Shown here piece by piece: positions 1 through 14,000 of a stretch of 64,000 bases of DNA; position 1 is the stretch's first letter; each line of letters opens with the position of its first letter. Source of the DNA: Cardinalis cardinalis (lineage: Eukaryota; Chordata; Aves; Passeriformes; Cardinalidae); the NCBI GenBank assembly GCA_014549065.1, contig JACDOX010000030.1, forward strand, positions 2,977,125 to 3,041,124, in the 5' to 3' direction. Position numbers and translations under genes: made by a program. The notes beneath the pieces are model-generated. The model was given only the letters and a program-made list of their open reading frames with translations. It was not told where the DNA came from and searched no databases.

Positions 1-400
1 TTTAAATCGTGTTGAAGAAGACATTTCTCCTCCGTGCTCGTTTAGGCTATCTCTCCCATTGGAAACTGCAGGCGGGAGGGAAACAGGCGTGCATGATTTT
101 GGGAGGTTTTGCTGTTTTTTANAAATGTTTGTCATGCTGCAGCCATTATTCCGAGGGTCCTGCGAGCTTTTCATTCACCGGCTTTCAGGGCTGCTTTCTT
201 CATATTGCAGCCGGCCCAACTTGAGAGTCCGGAGAAGAAATGAAAACCNAGTAAAAATAAGCAGAATAAAAATAGAAAGCAGCCTCCCGCCTTTCCTGCC
301 CGTCACCCCAAAGCGAAGCTGCGCCCCNAGCCGCGCTTCTCTCGGGGCATCAAATTGCCCCTCTTCCCACCGGGACGCTTAAGAGTCATTTTATCTGCCT
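1..400. promoter_or_regulatory. CpG-rich edge, probable shore of a CpG island to the left
   Basis: I count about 19 CpG dinucleotides in roughly 390 bases, far above the following kilobases, where CpG is rare. In a CpG-depleted vertebrate genome this usually marks unmethylated promoter DNA. The open frames here (71 and 107 codons on +) match nothing I recognise and contain ambiguous bases, so I do not call a CDS. The density fades after about 400, so a promoter or first exon, if real, probably lies at or before the left edge. Orientation cannot be decided. Confidence 0.45.
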
Positions 401-864
401 GAACTTNAGGACAAAGGTGTTCTTCCAGAGGAAATTTCCACTCCTGCTGCCGCCTCACACCAGAGGGCGCTAGGAGCCTGCCCAGGCTTTGCTGCCTCAA
501 GTGCTGCTGGAAATTAACTTTTTGGGCGCTCTCCCTGAATGTTTTTCTAACCTTTCNCTTTTAAAATATACAACTAATATTCCANCTTTTTTTTTTTNCT
601 TATAAAATGCNTGTTGGTTTGTTCTGGTTTGGGTTTGTAAGGTTTTTTTCCCTGTCCTTGCAGTTCCCTTTCTCAGCTCTTCCAGGCCTTCGCCCTACTG
701 CAGCAGTCACCGGGACTCTCAGGAGATGAACAGATTTACTCTGTCTCTGCTAACTTGATCCTAATGAAGTCACTGGATCACCTTTGTGTGACATTGCCGT
801 GCTGTCCCTCATAAATTTCTGGGATGAAAATTGTCTGNCTATGTTTGAGCTTAAAGGGTCACTT
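401..864. other. Unique non-coding sequence
   Basis: Mixed composition with a T-rich patch near 585-600. I see no exon-like frame with good splice sites and no recognised repeat. It separates the CpG-rich left edge from the first CR1 remnant. Confidence 0.5.
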
Positions 865-1045
865 AGGGCTCTTCAAGCAGAACAGCAAAGCGTGGCACCA
901 GAGGGGAAACAGTGTGGTCAGGCCCTGGCACAGGTTGCCCAGAGAAGTTGTGGCTGCCCCATCCCTGGAAATGTTCAAAGCCACATGGAACAGGACTTAG
1001 AGCAACCTGGACTAGTGAAGGGTGTCCTAGCCCACATATGCACAG
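865..1045 (+). mobile_element. CR1 LINE 3'-end fragment, sense
   Basis: The stretch carries the conserved CR1 3' wording, including GGCACAGGTTGCCCAGAGAA at 927-946, followed by a 'gctgccccatccctgg' segment and a 'gagcaacctgg' segment. These occur in the order expected for the 3' part of avian CR1 elements on the + strand. The terminal 8-bp ATTCTATG-type repeat is missing. The piece is 5'-truncated, as is usual for CR1, and encodes no intact reverse transcriptase. Confidence 0.8.
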
Positions 1046-4000
1046 TATAAGGTTTCCAACAGAGCTTATAATTCTAAATAAATTACTAAATAGGAAGAGA
1101 AATAATAAGAAAGAGGAGAAGAAAGAATAATCTAAATATTAGGATACATCATTTCCACGTTTCCTGTAAACTTTTATCAAGAAGCTAGGTATGATTTTGC
1201 TATTCACATCTGAGGATCAGCAGAAATGCAAAATGCATGATCCAAATAATTATAAAAAAAAATCTGAGTATAAAACATAAAAACCAACAAAGACATTTTC
1301 ATTCTGGAGGCTGGTGGGAAAGCTCAGTTGAAGATAAATGTTTGTNCTTGTGCTATTTAAATTGAAACATGGAAATAAAAGTTTATGGGCCTGTTTGTTC
1401 ATTTATATAATTTAATTTAGCATCTGTCAATCATAAAAAAAGAAAATGAATCAAAGGTTGCTGACTTACTCAAACTCTAATCCCTTTAAAGGATCAGACT
1501 GTATCACTTACTTGTTACTGTTNATTTTTNTCTTTGAAGTATGTCCATACGATGAGAATCTTTGTCTCAGAGCAAATGGGACGGTGTGTTGGATATTGTG
1601 AGAAAATATTTTAAAAGGCAACAGATGCCTTCCAACCCTAAACCTGGAAATACACTGTGTTTCACACATACTGTGTGTGGTGGAACTCTGAGGTCTTGAT
1701 GGATGTTCATGTCTGGCCATGGCACTGATGGATGCTTGATAACTTGCCTGATTTTTTTTCTTCTTTTTTTTTAAAGAGTAGACTTCTTGGAGAGACTTCT
1801 TGACTCTTGGAACAAAACAGAAAAAAAATCATGTTAAATTCATCTTGGGCCTTATGCCACTTTCATTGAAGCNGAATGTAACCCCCTCTTTGACTTTACT
1901 GGTAACAGGACTGAGCCATTTAAAATGCTATTTTGTAATATAAATCTTTTAAGNCTTAAATATTTCCATTCAGTGGAGCAAAGAAGTCTCAAACGTCANC
2001 AGAAAGACTGCTTCTTGTTAGGTGGTTACAATGTGCCATTTCTGTTCAAATAACATTTACAAATAAGAGAGACAAATGCATTTGTACAATTTGGCAGTCT
2101 GACACTACAGTTGNGTGTTTGCAGCTTTTATACATTATGGTATTTCTGACAATAATTTTAACTCTTTGGGTGCATCAGTCAAAGCCCAGATGTTTCCCAG
2201 CAGCAGCATTTCCTCATCAGGTCTCTTGGATGAGCCTTACTGAAGTGTAGAGTTTGGTCACAGCTAAACTCAAATCTAATTTTTCCCAAAGTATGGAGGG
2301 ACTGTGTGCCAAGGCAGGGGTGGGAAGAGGGNCAGGAAGGAGGAAACAGTCTTCTTCTCCAAATGTGCCAAATCCACACCTGTGGGATCTTTGAGAACTG
2401 TTAAGTTCTCATCTTTGGGACTTCTTCTCTCCTTGGCAGTGGCTTTAAAAAGGATTACGTGAGAGAACAGTTGCAGAAAAAGCCCTCAAAATACTACACT
2501 TTTGGAAGGTCAGAGAGGCTGCCTTCTCCAGATCTATGGGGGCTCCAGGGTTCAAATCTGAATCCTGAGCTGCTGTGATATCCTGCCCTTCTCATTCAGG
2601 AATACAACTTCCATGGATTAGTTGTTTGTTTTCCCTCAGCCCTAGCTTGGCTGGGTGAGTACAACTGAGCAGCATTCATGTAGTTATACACACCTTACCA
2701 GCGACCTCCTAACAGGGGGGTATTGTCCAAGTGAAAATTTACCTGATTTTTTGCCAAATACTACTACAAGTCTCACTTTTCTTTCTTTTTCTGGGTGTGT
2801 GATGTCTTACAGTAAGCTTTTCAAGGGAAGAACTGTCTTTATAGCTGGTGTCTTTCTAGCATCTTGTGTAGTGGCCCAAGCTNACAATTACTGAGTGATA
2901 AGATGCCCTCATCTGAAGAAAGACAGACTGATCTTTTAAATCCATGTTTTGAAGTAGATGATAATTAACAAAGAGAAAAAAAAAAAAAAGAGTGAGGGTG
3001 CATATACACTGTGGTGAGGAGACTTTTGTTGTCTTTGCACTTTCCTTGTCTCAGGAAATACCTNTGGCTCCTTGTAAGATGCACACAGCATAAAAATATT
3101 TTAATGTTTAAAGGTGTACTGCAAGGGGAATAAAACCCAAAAATGTCAAGCTATAAACTCATTGGAAGGAAATATATCTTTGGGGGATAGCTTTAAACTG
3201 TGGTCTTTTCAGAGGGGAAAAAAATTAGAAATACTAGCAACAAAGTCATGATAAAAGTAGAGAGAACAGAAAATAGTTCTACAATGGTAATTGTACATTT
3301 CATAACAGTTGATAACCTTTCCTTCATGCTTTGGGCCTGATCTTGAAGAACATCTTAACTAAATATCTCTGAGGACCATGGTGGTACCACATAGATCAGA
3401 TCCATGTGTTTAGGTCAAAAGTGGCCCCAGCTGTTAGAGGATAACTATCAGCAGAAACTCAAACTCCTTTAAGCCAATAGCAGCAGAGGAGTGAAAATGC
3501 TCTGTAATTATATCCTGAAAGTGTTTAGTGATATTTGCCTTTAATCACTGAAAGCAGTTCATTCCCTTGTGCTGCTGACTCAGAGACTTGCAAGCAGATC
3601 TAAAAACAGCTNCACATCAAAACACTGGGGAAACACAGAGATGGACATGGTGAATACCAGAATAGCTCCCAGGGTTACAGCTCTGCACAGAAATGCAAGC
3701 ATGAAAGTGCCAACCCATAAACCAGCAGAGCTCGTTGGGCATATTNTAACTGCACTAGGAAGAATTCTTGTAGTTATTCTTCAAATTAGTGCAATATGGC
3801 CTGTTTTGATTCTAATATCTTCCTTGAAATAACANGGGATTCTCTCTGTGGTTAGAGCGAGTAGGATGAAAGTAGAGACCTCAGTGGGATTTTTGGCTAG
3901 GGAAGCAGGATCTGTACACACACACTGGCATCAGCAGAGTCTCTGTGCCTATTTCATTGTTACTTTTCTTTAGTCTGACCATGTTTGTGTGTGCAGGAAC

Positions 4001-4807
4001 CCCAAAGCACTGTCAAGTAACACTTGTGCAATAGGAGACNCAATACAATAAACTTTACACATTACCTGTTTTTCACCCAATGTACCTCTAAGATTCCTCT
4101 TTTCACTAGTTCACCNTGGCAAAACCCATTTATTTAATGTCAGTCTTATATTCCATTTTATTGTTGGTTTATGGCAAATTTATTTTGGNTTAAACTTACA
4201 AGCACACATGCCACCACTTAACAATGGTCCTCTGTCTACATTTGTGATACTTTCCAGTGCACTCTAGAGAAGCAAAACGTAAAAGATATNGTAAAACAGC
4301 CTCTTGTTTTGATAAAAAATTGCTAGCAGTCATAATGTAATTAACTTAACCAACAAGGCAATAAAAATTAAGTGCCCAGTTTATAAGTGATCCCATAGTA
4401 AGGCTAAATTTNCTAGAAGTTACACAGTGAAACATTTTCCATTAGGACATTCATGAAATTTTGTACTCAACAGCATCATTTCCTTGGGTCTTTCAGAATC
4501 CAAGAAGAGGGCTGTGGTTGAGAGAGAAGCAGTGATATACATGACCAAAAGGTTGTGTTCCATCAGTGGAAAGCTTAGGGAAAATGACAGAAGTGTTATA
4601 GATTATATTTTTTCCTGACCGGACTTTACTGAATGCTCAAATGATAGGGTCATTATTTTTTGTATTTCTGAGGAAGTAATATTTTTGCTACTTGTGACTG
4701 TTTGTAATTTTTGCTGTAATAATAAGTACCTATCCAATCAATCTTGATTTTTAAATCTCTTTTAGTCTNTTGAACAAATATGTTTACAAGAAAAGTCCAG
4801 TTTGTTT
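1046..4807. other. AT-rich unique non-coding sequence
   Basis: No frame exceeds about 90 codons and none resembles a known protein. The block contains an A-run near 2,975-2,990 and scattered single ambiguous bases. I find no RNA gene or clear repeat. It is best read as intergenic or intronic DNA. Confidence 0.55.
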
Positions 4808-4895
4808 AGAATCATGCAATGATTTAGATTGCAAGGGACTTTGGAGGTCATCTGGTCCAACCTCCTCCTCAAAGCAGACCTAACCTATTAAGATG
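4808..4895 (-). mobile_element. CR1 LINE 3'-tail fragment, antisense
   Basis: It begins with AGAATCATGCAATGATTTAG and continues through 'gaggtcatctggtccaacctcctcc'-type wording. This is the reverse complement of the CR1 3' end, in which the terminal repeat precedes the 'tccaacct' segment on this strand. Only about 90 bases remain. A pyrimidine-rich stretch (TTTCTTTCTTCC-like, about 4,905-4,932) follows. Confidence 0.75.
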
Positions 4896-7800
4896 AGTTG
4901 GTTTTCTTTCTTCCTTCCTTTCTTTTTTTTTATAATTTGGTAATAACTTCAATGGTACCATTTTGTGGCAGTAGTTCTTGCTGAAGAACTTATTCTAAAC
5001 CTCTTTCCATTTACTAAATTTCCTTTTTTGTCTTCTCTGCTATGAACATACNCTGTAGTTACCTTTGGAATCAACAGTTCCTGTTCATGATTTATTCTGC
5101 TCTTGCCTCCTGCATTGGAAAAGAACAGAGACTAATCTGAGTATCTAGGGTGAAACACAGTTTGGAAAATGTTCCTTCTTCCATGTTAAAAAGATTATAA
5201 AACCATATTCTGAAGTATGACCATACTTCAAGGTTAATTCCTTGAATCTAAAGGTTAATTAAACCATTCTTATGTTTTTAGGCCCAAAAGAAAATTGTTT
5301 TCTATATATTTCCAGAGATGAAGAGCTGCTGATTTATGATTCTTCTTAAATTATNGGAGAGCTGAACAAAATAAGAAACCTAAAGGCCTGGCTTCACTCT
5401 TAGCTGTTCTGGTATAATTCAAGGTCAGCTTTTCCAGTGTTGATGAATTTATTCCAGTTCTACACTGCTGTGACCAAACCAGAATTTATTGTATAGTTTG
5501 CATGAAAGAATTGGATCTTCTTCCTGTGATCTTAGATGATGAGCTTTCTCCTAGTTNGTCTATAGTATCTCTTTCTCACCCTTTCCCTATTTTAACATTT
5601 TAAAAAATGTTTCTTTTCAAAAGAAAGTGCCAAACTCTACCTGAAAAAGTGTATTACACACACAGTCTTGCAAACTGTTGTTTTTTAAAGGGGAGCTCTT
5701 TGCAGACCATGAGACTTGGGAAGGATCCTGTGGAGGATTTGGTCATGTTTAGAAACCATCCAGAGTAGCTATGACAACTTCGTATCCGGGGGCCAAGATC
5801 GTGTGCACATACCAAATATCTGACACTATCCAAGATCCTTATCCAATGTGAAGAGGAAACTGTAAAACTATAATTGCCTAAAACAACCCCTAGAGAGAGA
5901 GTACTGCTGGTTCCTAGGAAGNTTTTTTGACATCTTAAATACAGCTTTTTCTTAAGATTTATTTTTATATTTTATTATTAAGATGTATTTTCTTTTCTTT
6001 CACAAGTTTCCTGNTTTCTTCTGAAACAGGTTTCCATCTAGGTCCCTTCTTTGTTACTTGCTGTGATTTCTCAATGAACATTTAGTTAAATGAACTTGGA
6101 GTGTTCTAAAAACCTCTNAAATACATCAATATCATTTGCTTTGGTTTCTATTTTAAGTGGGAGTGGTATCCACTCTGGGTTTCAGCTCACTCTAATGTGG
6201 CTCAGGTGGGATTAATGCTACATGCGGTTGAGGAAGGAGCACTGAGGGATGCTGATTGCAGCAGAAGTGGTTGGTCAAGGTCCATTTGATTGCCTGGTCC
6301 AGGCAGTTCAGAGGCTGACTGTGATTTTTTTGGTATTACACATGGAAGTGAAGCTTCTAAGGGATAAAAATCTGAATTTCTATGCAATGAATATATTGCC
6401 TGCAGCACCTTCAGCCTTTTCAGTTCTTTTTGGTAAAAGCCAGGCTCTGTGATATTTCTCCTAGTTATTGATTGTTAATATAGTTTCTTCTTCCTGTCCC
6501 TGCAGAGCAGTGAGATTTTTACATCCTGCTGTATTTAATCCCTTTCTATTTTTCTGGATGTGGCAAGGTTCTGCAACATAGATTTTTCTAAAGGAAGAGA
6601 GTCCTGGAAAATGCATTACTAAAGGTACTGATCTAAAAAAACAGGTGAATAAATGGTGGTTTGATTTTGGCAGCCAAGATAAGATTTTGCATATTGGTTC
6701 AGGTAGAATCAAACTCAAACATTTTAATAATGGCACATTAACATAACTGTCTTTGGCAAAATATTTCTGGCTACTTTTCATGAAAGTAAAAAGACACTGA
6801 TNTATCTGGATAAATAGGAGCAGATGGTAATTTTCATCATTCTTCCTTTTCCCTGCTTTTACTAGCATCTCAGTGAGGGAGAACTAAAAGACAAAAACTC
6901 CTCTTAAGAGAATTTGAAACAGAAACTGCAAAATAGATATCCCAACTTATTACTTAACCTCTGCATATGGGGTCATGCTCTTGAATGCTCTTCATCTACT
7001 TGATTAATAAAGCCAAAGGATTTTCATCACTGAAAAAAAATGTTCAGATGTGTTTGCCAGATTTTACATGAGTTAAGGGCTGCTTTGATTTGTGAAAACT
7101 GCATTTTTGGTGAATATGTTCTTATTCAGGAAAAGCTCTCCATCGTGATAATGGTTATCTGCAAGTCAATGTTAACTTGGCAACCTTCATGGTTTGGCAG
7201 CAGATTTTAGCTTTACATAACACTGAGTTATTATTATTGTATCATATTGCAGCTTTTATGAAGTAATCAAGTTTTCAAGTGTTGGGGGTTTTTTTAAGTC
7301 AGGGAATGCAACAGGCTTTTTACAGGCATGTGACTTTATGCTCTACATATCCTGTACAGCTCATTATATTTCATTTAAAATAGAAATCAGATCAATGCAA
7401 GTATCTAGTAATCAAACATATCTATTACACCATCTGAATACAGAGTCTCATTTTNTGTTTCAAGATCTTTTTCATTCTCCAAATTTAGAAAATGCCCAGT
7501 GTTAATATTGCACTGNCATATTGTTAATATTTTATTGGAGTTTTTAATGTTTGACACAAGACTGAGGATATTGGACTGATCTTGATTCAAGGTATCTGTA
7601 ATATGAGGGACAGAATTTCTCTCAGTAAAGATGCTTTGTTTCTAAATCAAGTGAATCAGAAAAAAAGTACCTGTAAAAGGCTAAAAGGTCCTTAAGGATA
7701 GTGGAAGATGCACTTGGTGACNACAGCTCATACAGAGTAAGACCTCCAGCTTACATTGGATCTTCATACAAAGAGTTTTTTTTGGTTCAGCAAGGCTAAT

Positions 7801-7972
7801 GAGGTCCTATAGCAAAAACATACACACTATTAACAAGTGAACAGCTAATCTGGCATAAATGCTNGATGTCTTGATTCCTTTCTAAATGCATATTAATTTT
7901 ATGTTACTTTCCCGTCTCTGTACTGCAATTGAAAGTATGAAATCTGTAAGCCCAGTACTTAAACCTTTATTT
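4896..7972. other. AT-rich unique non-coding sequence
   Basis: No credible coding frame. The longest is 135 codons on the minus strand at 6,461-6,868, unrecognised and lacking exon signals. It contains a short perfect inverted repeat at 5,211-5,230 (see findings). Otherwise I see ordinary single-copy DNA with many T-runs. Confidence 0.55.
5211..5230. repeat. Short perfect inverted repeat (9-bp arms, 2-nt spacer)
   Basis: TGAAGTATG at 5,211-5,219 is followed by two bases and then its exact reverse complement at 5,222-5,230. It could fold as a tight hairpin or act as a dyad binding site. No gene context tells which. Confidence 0.7.
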
Positions 7973-8003
7973 AAAAAGAAAAAAAACCAAAACAACAACC
8001 AAC

Positions 8004-8035
<32 letters not shown>

Positions 8036-8093
8036 AAAACCAAAACCCCAAAAAACCCACCAAAAACCAACCAACCAAACAAAACCCCAACCC
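7973..8093. repeat. A/C-rich low-complexity tract with (CAAAA)n core
   Basis: About 120 bases contain essentially only A and C on the + strand, including several CAAAA units in a row around 8,009-8,031. Both strands appear open here only because the composition excludes stop codons: a K/N/T/P-rich peptide on + and an F/G/V/L-rich peptide on -. These are not genes. Confidence 0.9.
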
Positions 8094-11000
8094 TTTGCAT
8101 GGCAGTGGTCCTATTTCTGTTTTCCAAAGCTGAGGTTGATTGTGCTCTAATGTGTATCCCAATGCCATGTCTCTCACACACCAGCAGTAACAAGAAGATT
8201 CAGCAATTGCCTTGTTAGTGCAGAAATCAAATGCTTCTTTCTCAGAAAACTCATAAACATTTCTGACCTTCCTGTGATCCATCAGCATCACCAGTTTTCC
8301 CACCTCCTTTTTTGGAGGACACGAATTAAGTTTTTTTGTAGTTGGAGTTGAGGGACAAGACNGCTCATTGCTACGTGCAGAGGTAATGGAGTTTTTAAAT
8401 CAGAGATGTTTCTTGCAGGCCTACATTAGAAACTTCTGCTCACATGCTGATGTTAGCCTGGTTCTGAAAATAAAATAAATCCCACCTGCCCAGTGGAGCT
8501 CAGCCAGCAAAGTTCCTGGTGTGGACACAGCTGTGCTGCCAGGAAAAGGCTGCTGCCAGATTAACCTGTTGGGTTTAGAGCCTGTGTAACTATGATGGCA
8601 TAAAATCCATAAAATCTCTTTCAGCTGGCAAACNCTGGACTCTGTTGCAGAGCTCTGCTGTTGTGGCTCTGTGATGCTCACAGGNGCTGTACCTGCAGAC
8701 ACAGCCCTGGTGTGACAGCAGAGGGGACACAAAGACACCAAGAGTCATTGCCAGGTCTGCTAGTAGATGTTCCTTTGGACTGTGGGAGCCCCTTTGAGAA
8801 CTTCCCACTCCATAAATCCATCTTTTCCCCCTGGGAGATACATTTCCTATGTGTGCCAGTTCCTGCCCCTGGGTGCAGGAACATCTGCTGATGTGACTCA
8901 ATTTTCTTTGCCTCAAAAACACTGAGTATTTATTGCCCTTGCACTGGCAGCTAGGTGCTAAAGAATCTGACCCAGGAGGATTGCTCTGTGTAGTGGAAAG
9001 GAGCTGGGTCTTCAGCCAGATCCTGGTGGGACTGTGAATGCCTCTGGTTCTTAGCAGATACCTCAGTGAGAACTCTCTGCCTGCTTCACAGTCACAGCAA
9101 GAGGAGTGCACAAAACCATAACCCAGCACTCTATCAGGTTCAAAGTGTTTCTTCTGTCCTCACATGCATCTTCCTTAAGTTCTCAGAAAACCACAGANAA
9201 TTACAGCAGAGAGGAAATATTCAAAGATCAGCCCAGGATCAGTCTGAGTGACAGGTGATGATTGTGTTGTTACTAAGCTTTCTGTCTCTGGTACCTGTTG
9301 ATGTAGGTAATGGTTGAGTTCATGGGGGCCAGCAGCTTCAGGACTCTTTAGTGTATGTGGGCTTGTTTGATAACTCTTTCTTCCTCAGATGAATGTGAGA
9401 AAGCTTGGATGGCTTGCAGCAGTGGCAGACAAAGAAACATGACTGTGATGGTCTTTGACCAAAATTAATTGTCCAAAGCCCTTTGGCATGGAAAAAACAT
9501 CACTGGACAATGACACCNTAGGAGTCAGTGGAGTGAAGAAGCTGAAGAGGGAATGAATGATTCTTCACTTTTTTCTGGAGTATGAGAAGCAGAGGGCATC
9601 AAATGGAGTATAAATTACTCAATACTTGGAAAAGATCTCTGGTTCCTGAGTAAAGGTGTTTGAGTCTGGATGAGACAAGTACCAGAGCACTGCTCTTAAA
9701 CACTTGGCCTTTGTATGGCAGCTGTTTCCACTGTTATTTTCCCCTCATCAGGAACAAAAAACCTGAATGCCCTCCTTCTCTGCCCCATGAGGAAGCTGAC
9801 AAAGATCTGCTCTGAGGAGCAGGAGATGAGGCTGCAGATAGGGAGGATACCAAGAATGGGAAGAGGGGACAACTTCCAGAATTCTGGAGGAACTGTNGCT
9901 GCAGCCTAGCACATGTGGACTCTACATGCACCCATTTTCCCTTGTATTGAAATATTAAACATTTTGGTTGAATATTAGGNACTAGTCATGCTAGTTATTG
10001 TTATCAAACAGATTTGATAAGGTGGCTGTTTAAAATCCATAGAAGTGTGAAGTTCTGGCATGATTGAAATGAAAGTGTTAGTGAGNGAAACAGAGTAGTT
10101 TTGATAAACTGTATGATACAGCAAGCTTCCAGTTTCCTATTCCAATTGAAGAAAAAGAAAACAAACCCAATCCCTGTATCAGAACTTCTAAATTAACCTT
10201 CTGAAAAATCAGTTGCTTCAAAACAGTATCCAAATCACAAGATACAGCANTCAAACACAATATTTTACTGACTTTCTTATTGGGAACAACCTGTTTGTTG
10301 GCCAGAGACTGACAGGCCAGCAACCATGCCTTTCCCTCACACTGGTGTTTGGAAATGGGCAGGGAACATGCCTTACACCATGGAGGGAATGGTCTAGCAC
10401 CAGTCCAGAGACAGCAGCACACCCTAGAAGCTCAGAGGTGGAAGAGTGAACCACAACAGAACATGAAACAGTTTTCCAAACTAGAAAAGCCTTTGCCCCA
10501 AGGATTTTTAATCCACATATTTCAGAACATGTCAGACAATTGATTAGCAATCTGTTGCTGAAGTGATGTATTTATCTGATGCATGGTTTCACTTAGCAGC
10601 TACAACACGTACAGCAAAGAGCTGAAAAAAAATGAACTGGAACTCTATACAACATCTTTTATTCAAAACAGATGTATTACTTGGTATATGTTTAACATTC
10701 TCCTCATAATCCCAACTTGATCCTTAACCATCATGCATTAGAATGTTGCTTTTAAAGAAGATGAAAATGGGCTGCTAAAATGCTGCCCATATAATCTGAA
10801 TTATTTTCAGCCCTGTTGTTAAAGCTTAGAGATAAAATTCTCTTTTGAACTAAGGTTGAAGGCATTGTGTTTGATATATTGGTATAATTCCTGCAATATA
10901 AATACTCATAAATTAAGTTAGTGGTATGGTATGATTTCCTGTAATCTGTTTCCAGAATCAATATTTTATTGAATGAACTTCTTATTTTAACTTCTCACTT

Positions 11001-14000
11001 ACTGACCCAGTGGTGCAGCTGTAATGTGTGCTTGATCGCTCACTCTCCTTTATTTTTTTTTAAACAGACCTGACTCTGCAGCAGTGTAGATGGGGCAGGT
11101 TTTTAGAAGCACTGCACTTAACATTGTGTGGAAAGAGATTGAAAATAACACTACCATGCCCTAATGTAGAGACTCCCATCTTAACATCCTGTAGTAATTT
11201 AGAAAATGGCTATGTAATGTTACCCCCATTCTATGGGCAGGAAGACTGGAGCCATGATTATTTCCTTCTTAAAGGATGCTTAACTTTAAGCACCTCCTAT
11301 TATATTTACTTTTCTAAACATGGATTTTATTTTTAAAAATCCTTTCTAAATAGCAATTGTCATTTAGTTAACTACCTAAGATTTATTGCAAGCTTCTGCC
11401 AATGAGTGTGTGACCTCATGCNCAGCAAAAGATGGTTAATTCTGAGCAGGTAGAATTATCTCACCTTTTGGGAATGTGCTAATGAAGATGCTCAGCAGTA
11501 GCTTTGGTGGCTGGGGTCCATTGGCACGTGATGTCTCAGCCTTCTGCTCTGGGTTTCAGCCTTGTGACTTCCTGGGCAAGCCAAATTTCAAGCAGTGGNA
11601 TTGCCATGTGCTGCTCTGGTTTTAGCCTCTTTCCATTACAGGAGCAATGAATTATTTATTATTAGTAATCATATTAGTAGGGTTAACCCTTTTGCTGTAT
11701 ATTCTCCTCAGCAGGCAGTCTTTGATCTGCTCCTGAGGCAGAGGTAGTGACAAAGAGAGATGGCCATTTGAAATTGTTCCCTTGGTTGACTCTTGACAAA
11801 ACTACGACTGCAGAGAAGCAGATTTGTGTGCTTTCTTCCCATCCCTTGTACGTAATTGTACAATTCCCATACAACTCTCCACAAGTCAACTGTTTCCTAG
11901 AGGCACCTGCCCTTCCTCAGTAAAACCCAAAGAGAAATAGAAATCAGCTTTCTGGTTAAAAATATAGAGAGGAGGAAACAATGGCATGCATTTCAGGAAC
12001 GCTTTAGAGGTTGGCTAAAACAAAATGCAATAAAGATGGAAAACCCTACAATGAACACTTGAAAAAAGCAACCAAAAATATTTAGTGGTTTTGGTCCTTT
12101 AGCTCTTACATTTGATGGTTTTCTGCATATCCTGTGAAAGAAACCTTGTTCTGAAAGCAGAATTGCAGCTTTTATCACTTAACCATTTCTGATAATNGAG
12201 ATATGCTGGAAATATGAAATCTAACATCTGAAAAAAGAGAGCATAAAAAGATCCCAATACTTTAAAAAAAAAAGATCTCAAAGTTTCAACTATTATTTTT
12301 CCTTCCANAAAAGCCTGTGATTTTTGTAATTTCTTAGGATTAGAATACAGAAATACTTATTTTTAATAACATTGGCTACTTATTTAATAAATTCTTTTAT
12401 AGCATATTTATATAAAGTAAAAATACCTCAATCAGCTCGGTAGTAATGCATCATTCCTGTGCTGTATCCTTTTCAGGAACACAAAAATTAGCAGTAATCA
12501 GCATCATTCCACACAGACTTTCAGGTACTCCAGGTCTGCTGGGAGCTTTGGGTTGCTGCAGCAAAACCTGTTGCTGTGTCTCTGAGCTGCAGAGCCAATG
12601 ATTTTATNATTTCCCTCTCCTCAAGCAGATCCTCACTCCCTTTTTTCTTTGCCTTTGCTTGTTCTGTGTCTGTGCTTTATAAGCTACACCATATTTAAGA
12701 ATGCATTGATCCCACTGTGGGTTTTGGGGGCGGAGGGGGGAATGCAGTGGAAGTACTAACAGAAAAATTGCTCTTTCTGTGGTGGCCAGAACAACTGTAT
12801 TAAACAAAATTGCTTTTTTTTTAATTTTTTTTTTTTTTATTACAGCATTTTAAAAGTATTTTCTGATGCGGTAAAATCTGTTATATAGATGGAGTTCAAG
12901 AAGGTGGAGGGTTTNTGAAAGCACATATTACAAAAGGAAAACTGTATTGTTTCATACTTAGGGGTTCTGTACCTAAAATATCCCCACAGATTAAATTTCC
13001 AATTTCTTTCTTCTCAGACATTTTGTTCCAGATGGGCAAACTGAGAATGAACAAGGTTTAAGTTGAAGCCTTTGTAGAAGCAGCCTGATTACTGTAACTT
13101 GCACATTCTGGTCTGTAGGTATATAGGGGGATAATGCTGCCATAAAACTCCAAGATAGCACAGATATTCTGCCAACCTGTTTGCAGTCCTGATCCTGAGA
13201 AATCTCCTGAAAACGGGGAATACTGACCTCGTGTGAGGAAGAGATGAGCCTCATCCCTAGTGTCAGTTTCCTTCATAGACTTGTCCAACATCACTCTGGA
13301 TGTTTCCAAAAAGTGTAAACTCCATGAAGACTGGTGTCANGCTCCAGTGGAGATTAAAAGGGATTTTGTGAGATCTGATGTTCCAGAGGGCAGCCGTGTA
13401 GGGCTACAGCAGGAAGGAAACCNGCCTCCAAAAGATACCACTGTAAGAAAAAAGCAAGGAAAAGCCCAGTCCTGGAAACAAAACAGAACCAAAAAGTGTG
13501 GAAGTCTGCTGAAACAATGATTGGGAGCTGAATAATATTATATCAGTTCTGTATGCTTTTAATAAATAGTTGGAAAGTTGGAAACTTCCATGAGAAGTTT
13601 CTGTTCAGTTTTATCTCAGGGACAGAAGTTGCTCTTTCCCTCCATAAAGAGCTGAATTCCTGAGCTGGCACATGTTGGAAATAGTTTTTCACTGGCATAG
13701 GAAGCTTTTTTTTTTTATTATTTTTTTTGGGTAAAACACTTCACATTTATGTTCTCACTTCAAACAGCGTTGAAGGCATAGGACCCCGCTCCAGAGCCCT
13801 CTGAAGACACTGAGATCTGCATGTTCTTTTTTGTGCTCCTTTTATAACAATTAATTGCCACTTATATAACAAGAGTCCAAAATTCAGGAGACTCAACACA
13901 CACAACGAATATGCAGTTCAGGATGGAAAGGGAAGGAAACTGTGTCCAGCAGAACCAACAACCTCTGCCTTCCCTGCTGCAGGCTGAGGAAGCCCGAGGA

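Noticed and set aside
7886..8303. Overlapping 103- to 110-codon frames on both strands
   Set aside because: They owe their openness to a 120-base A/C-only tract. The peptides are low-complexity K/N/T/P or F/G/V/L runs.
8590..9129. 179-codon minus-strand open frame
   Set aside because: Unrecognised, overlaps several other random frames on both strands, has ambiguous bases and no supporting splice or promoter signals.
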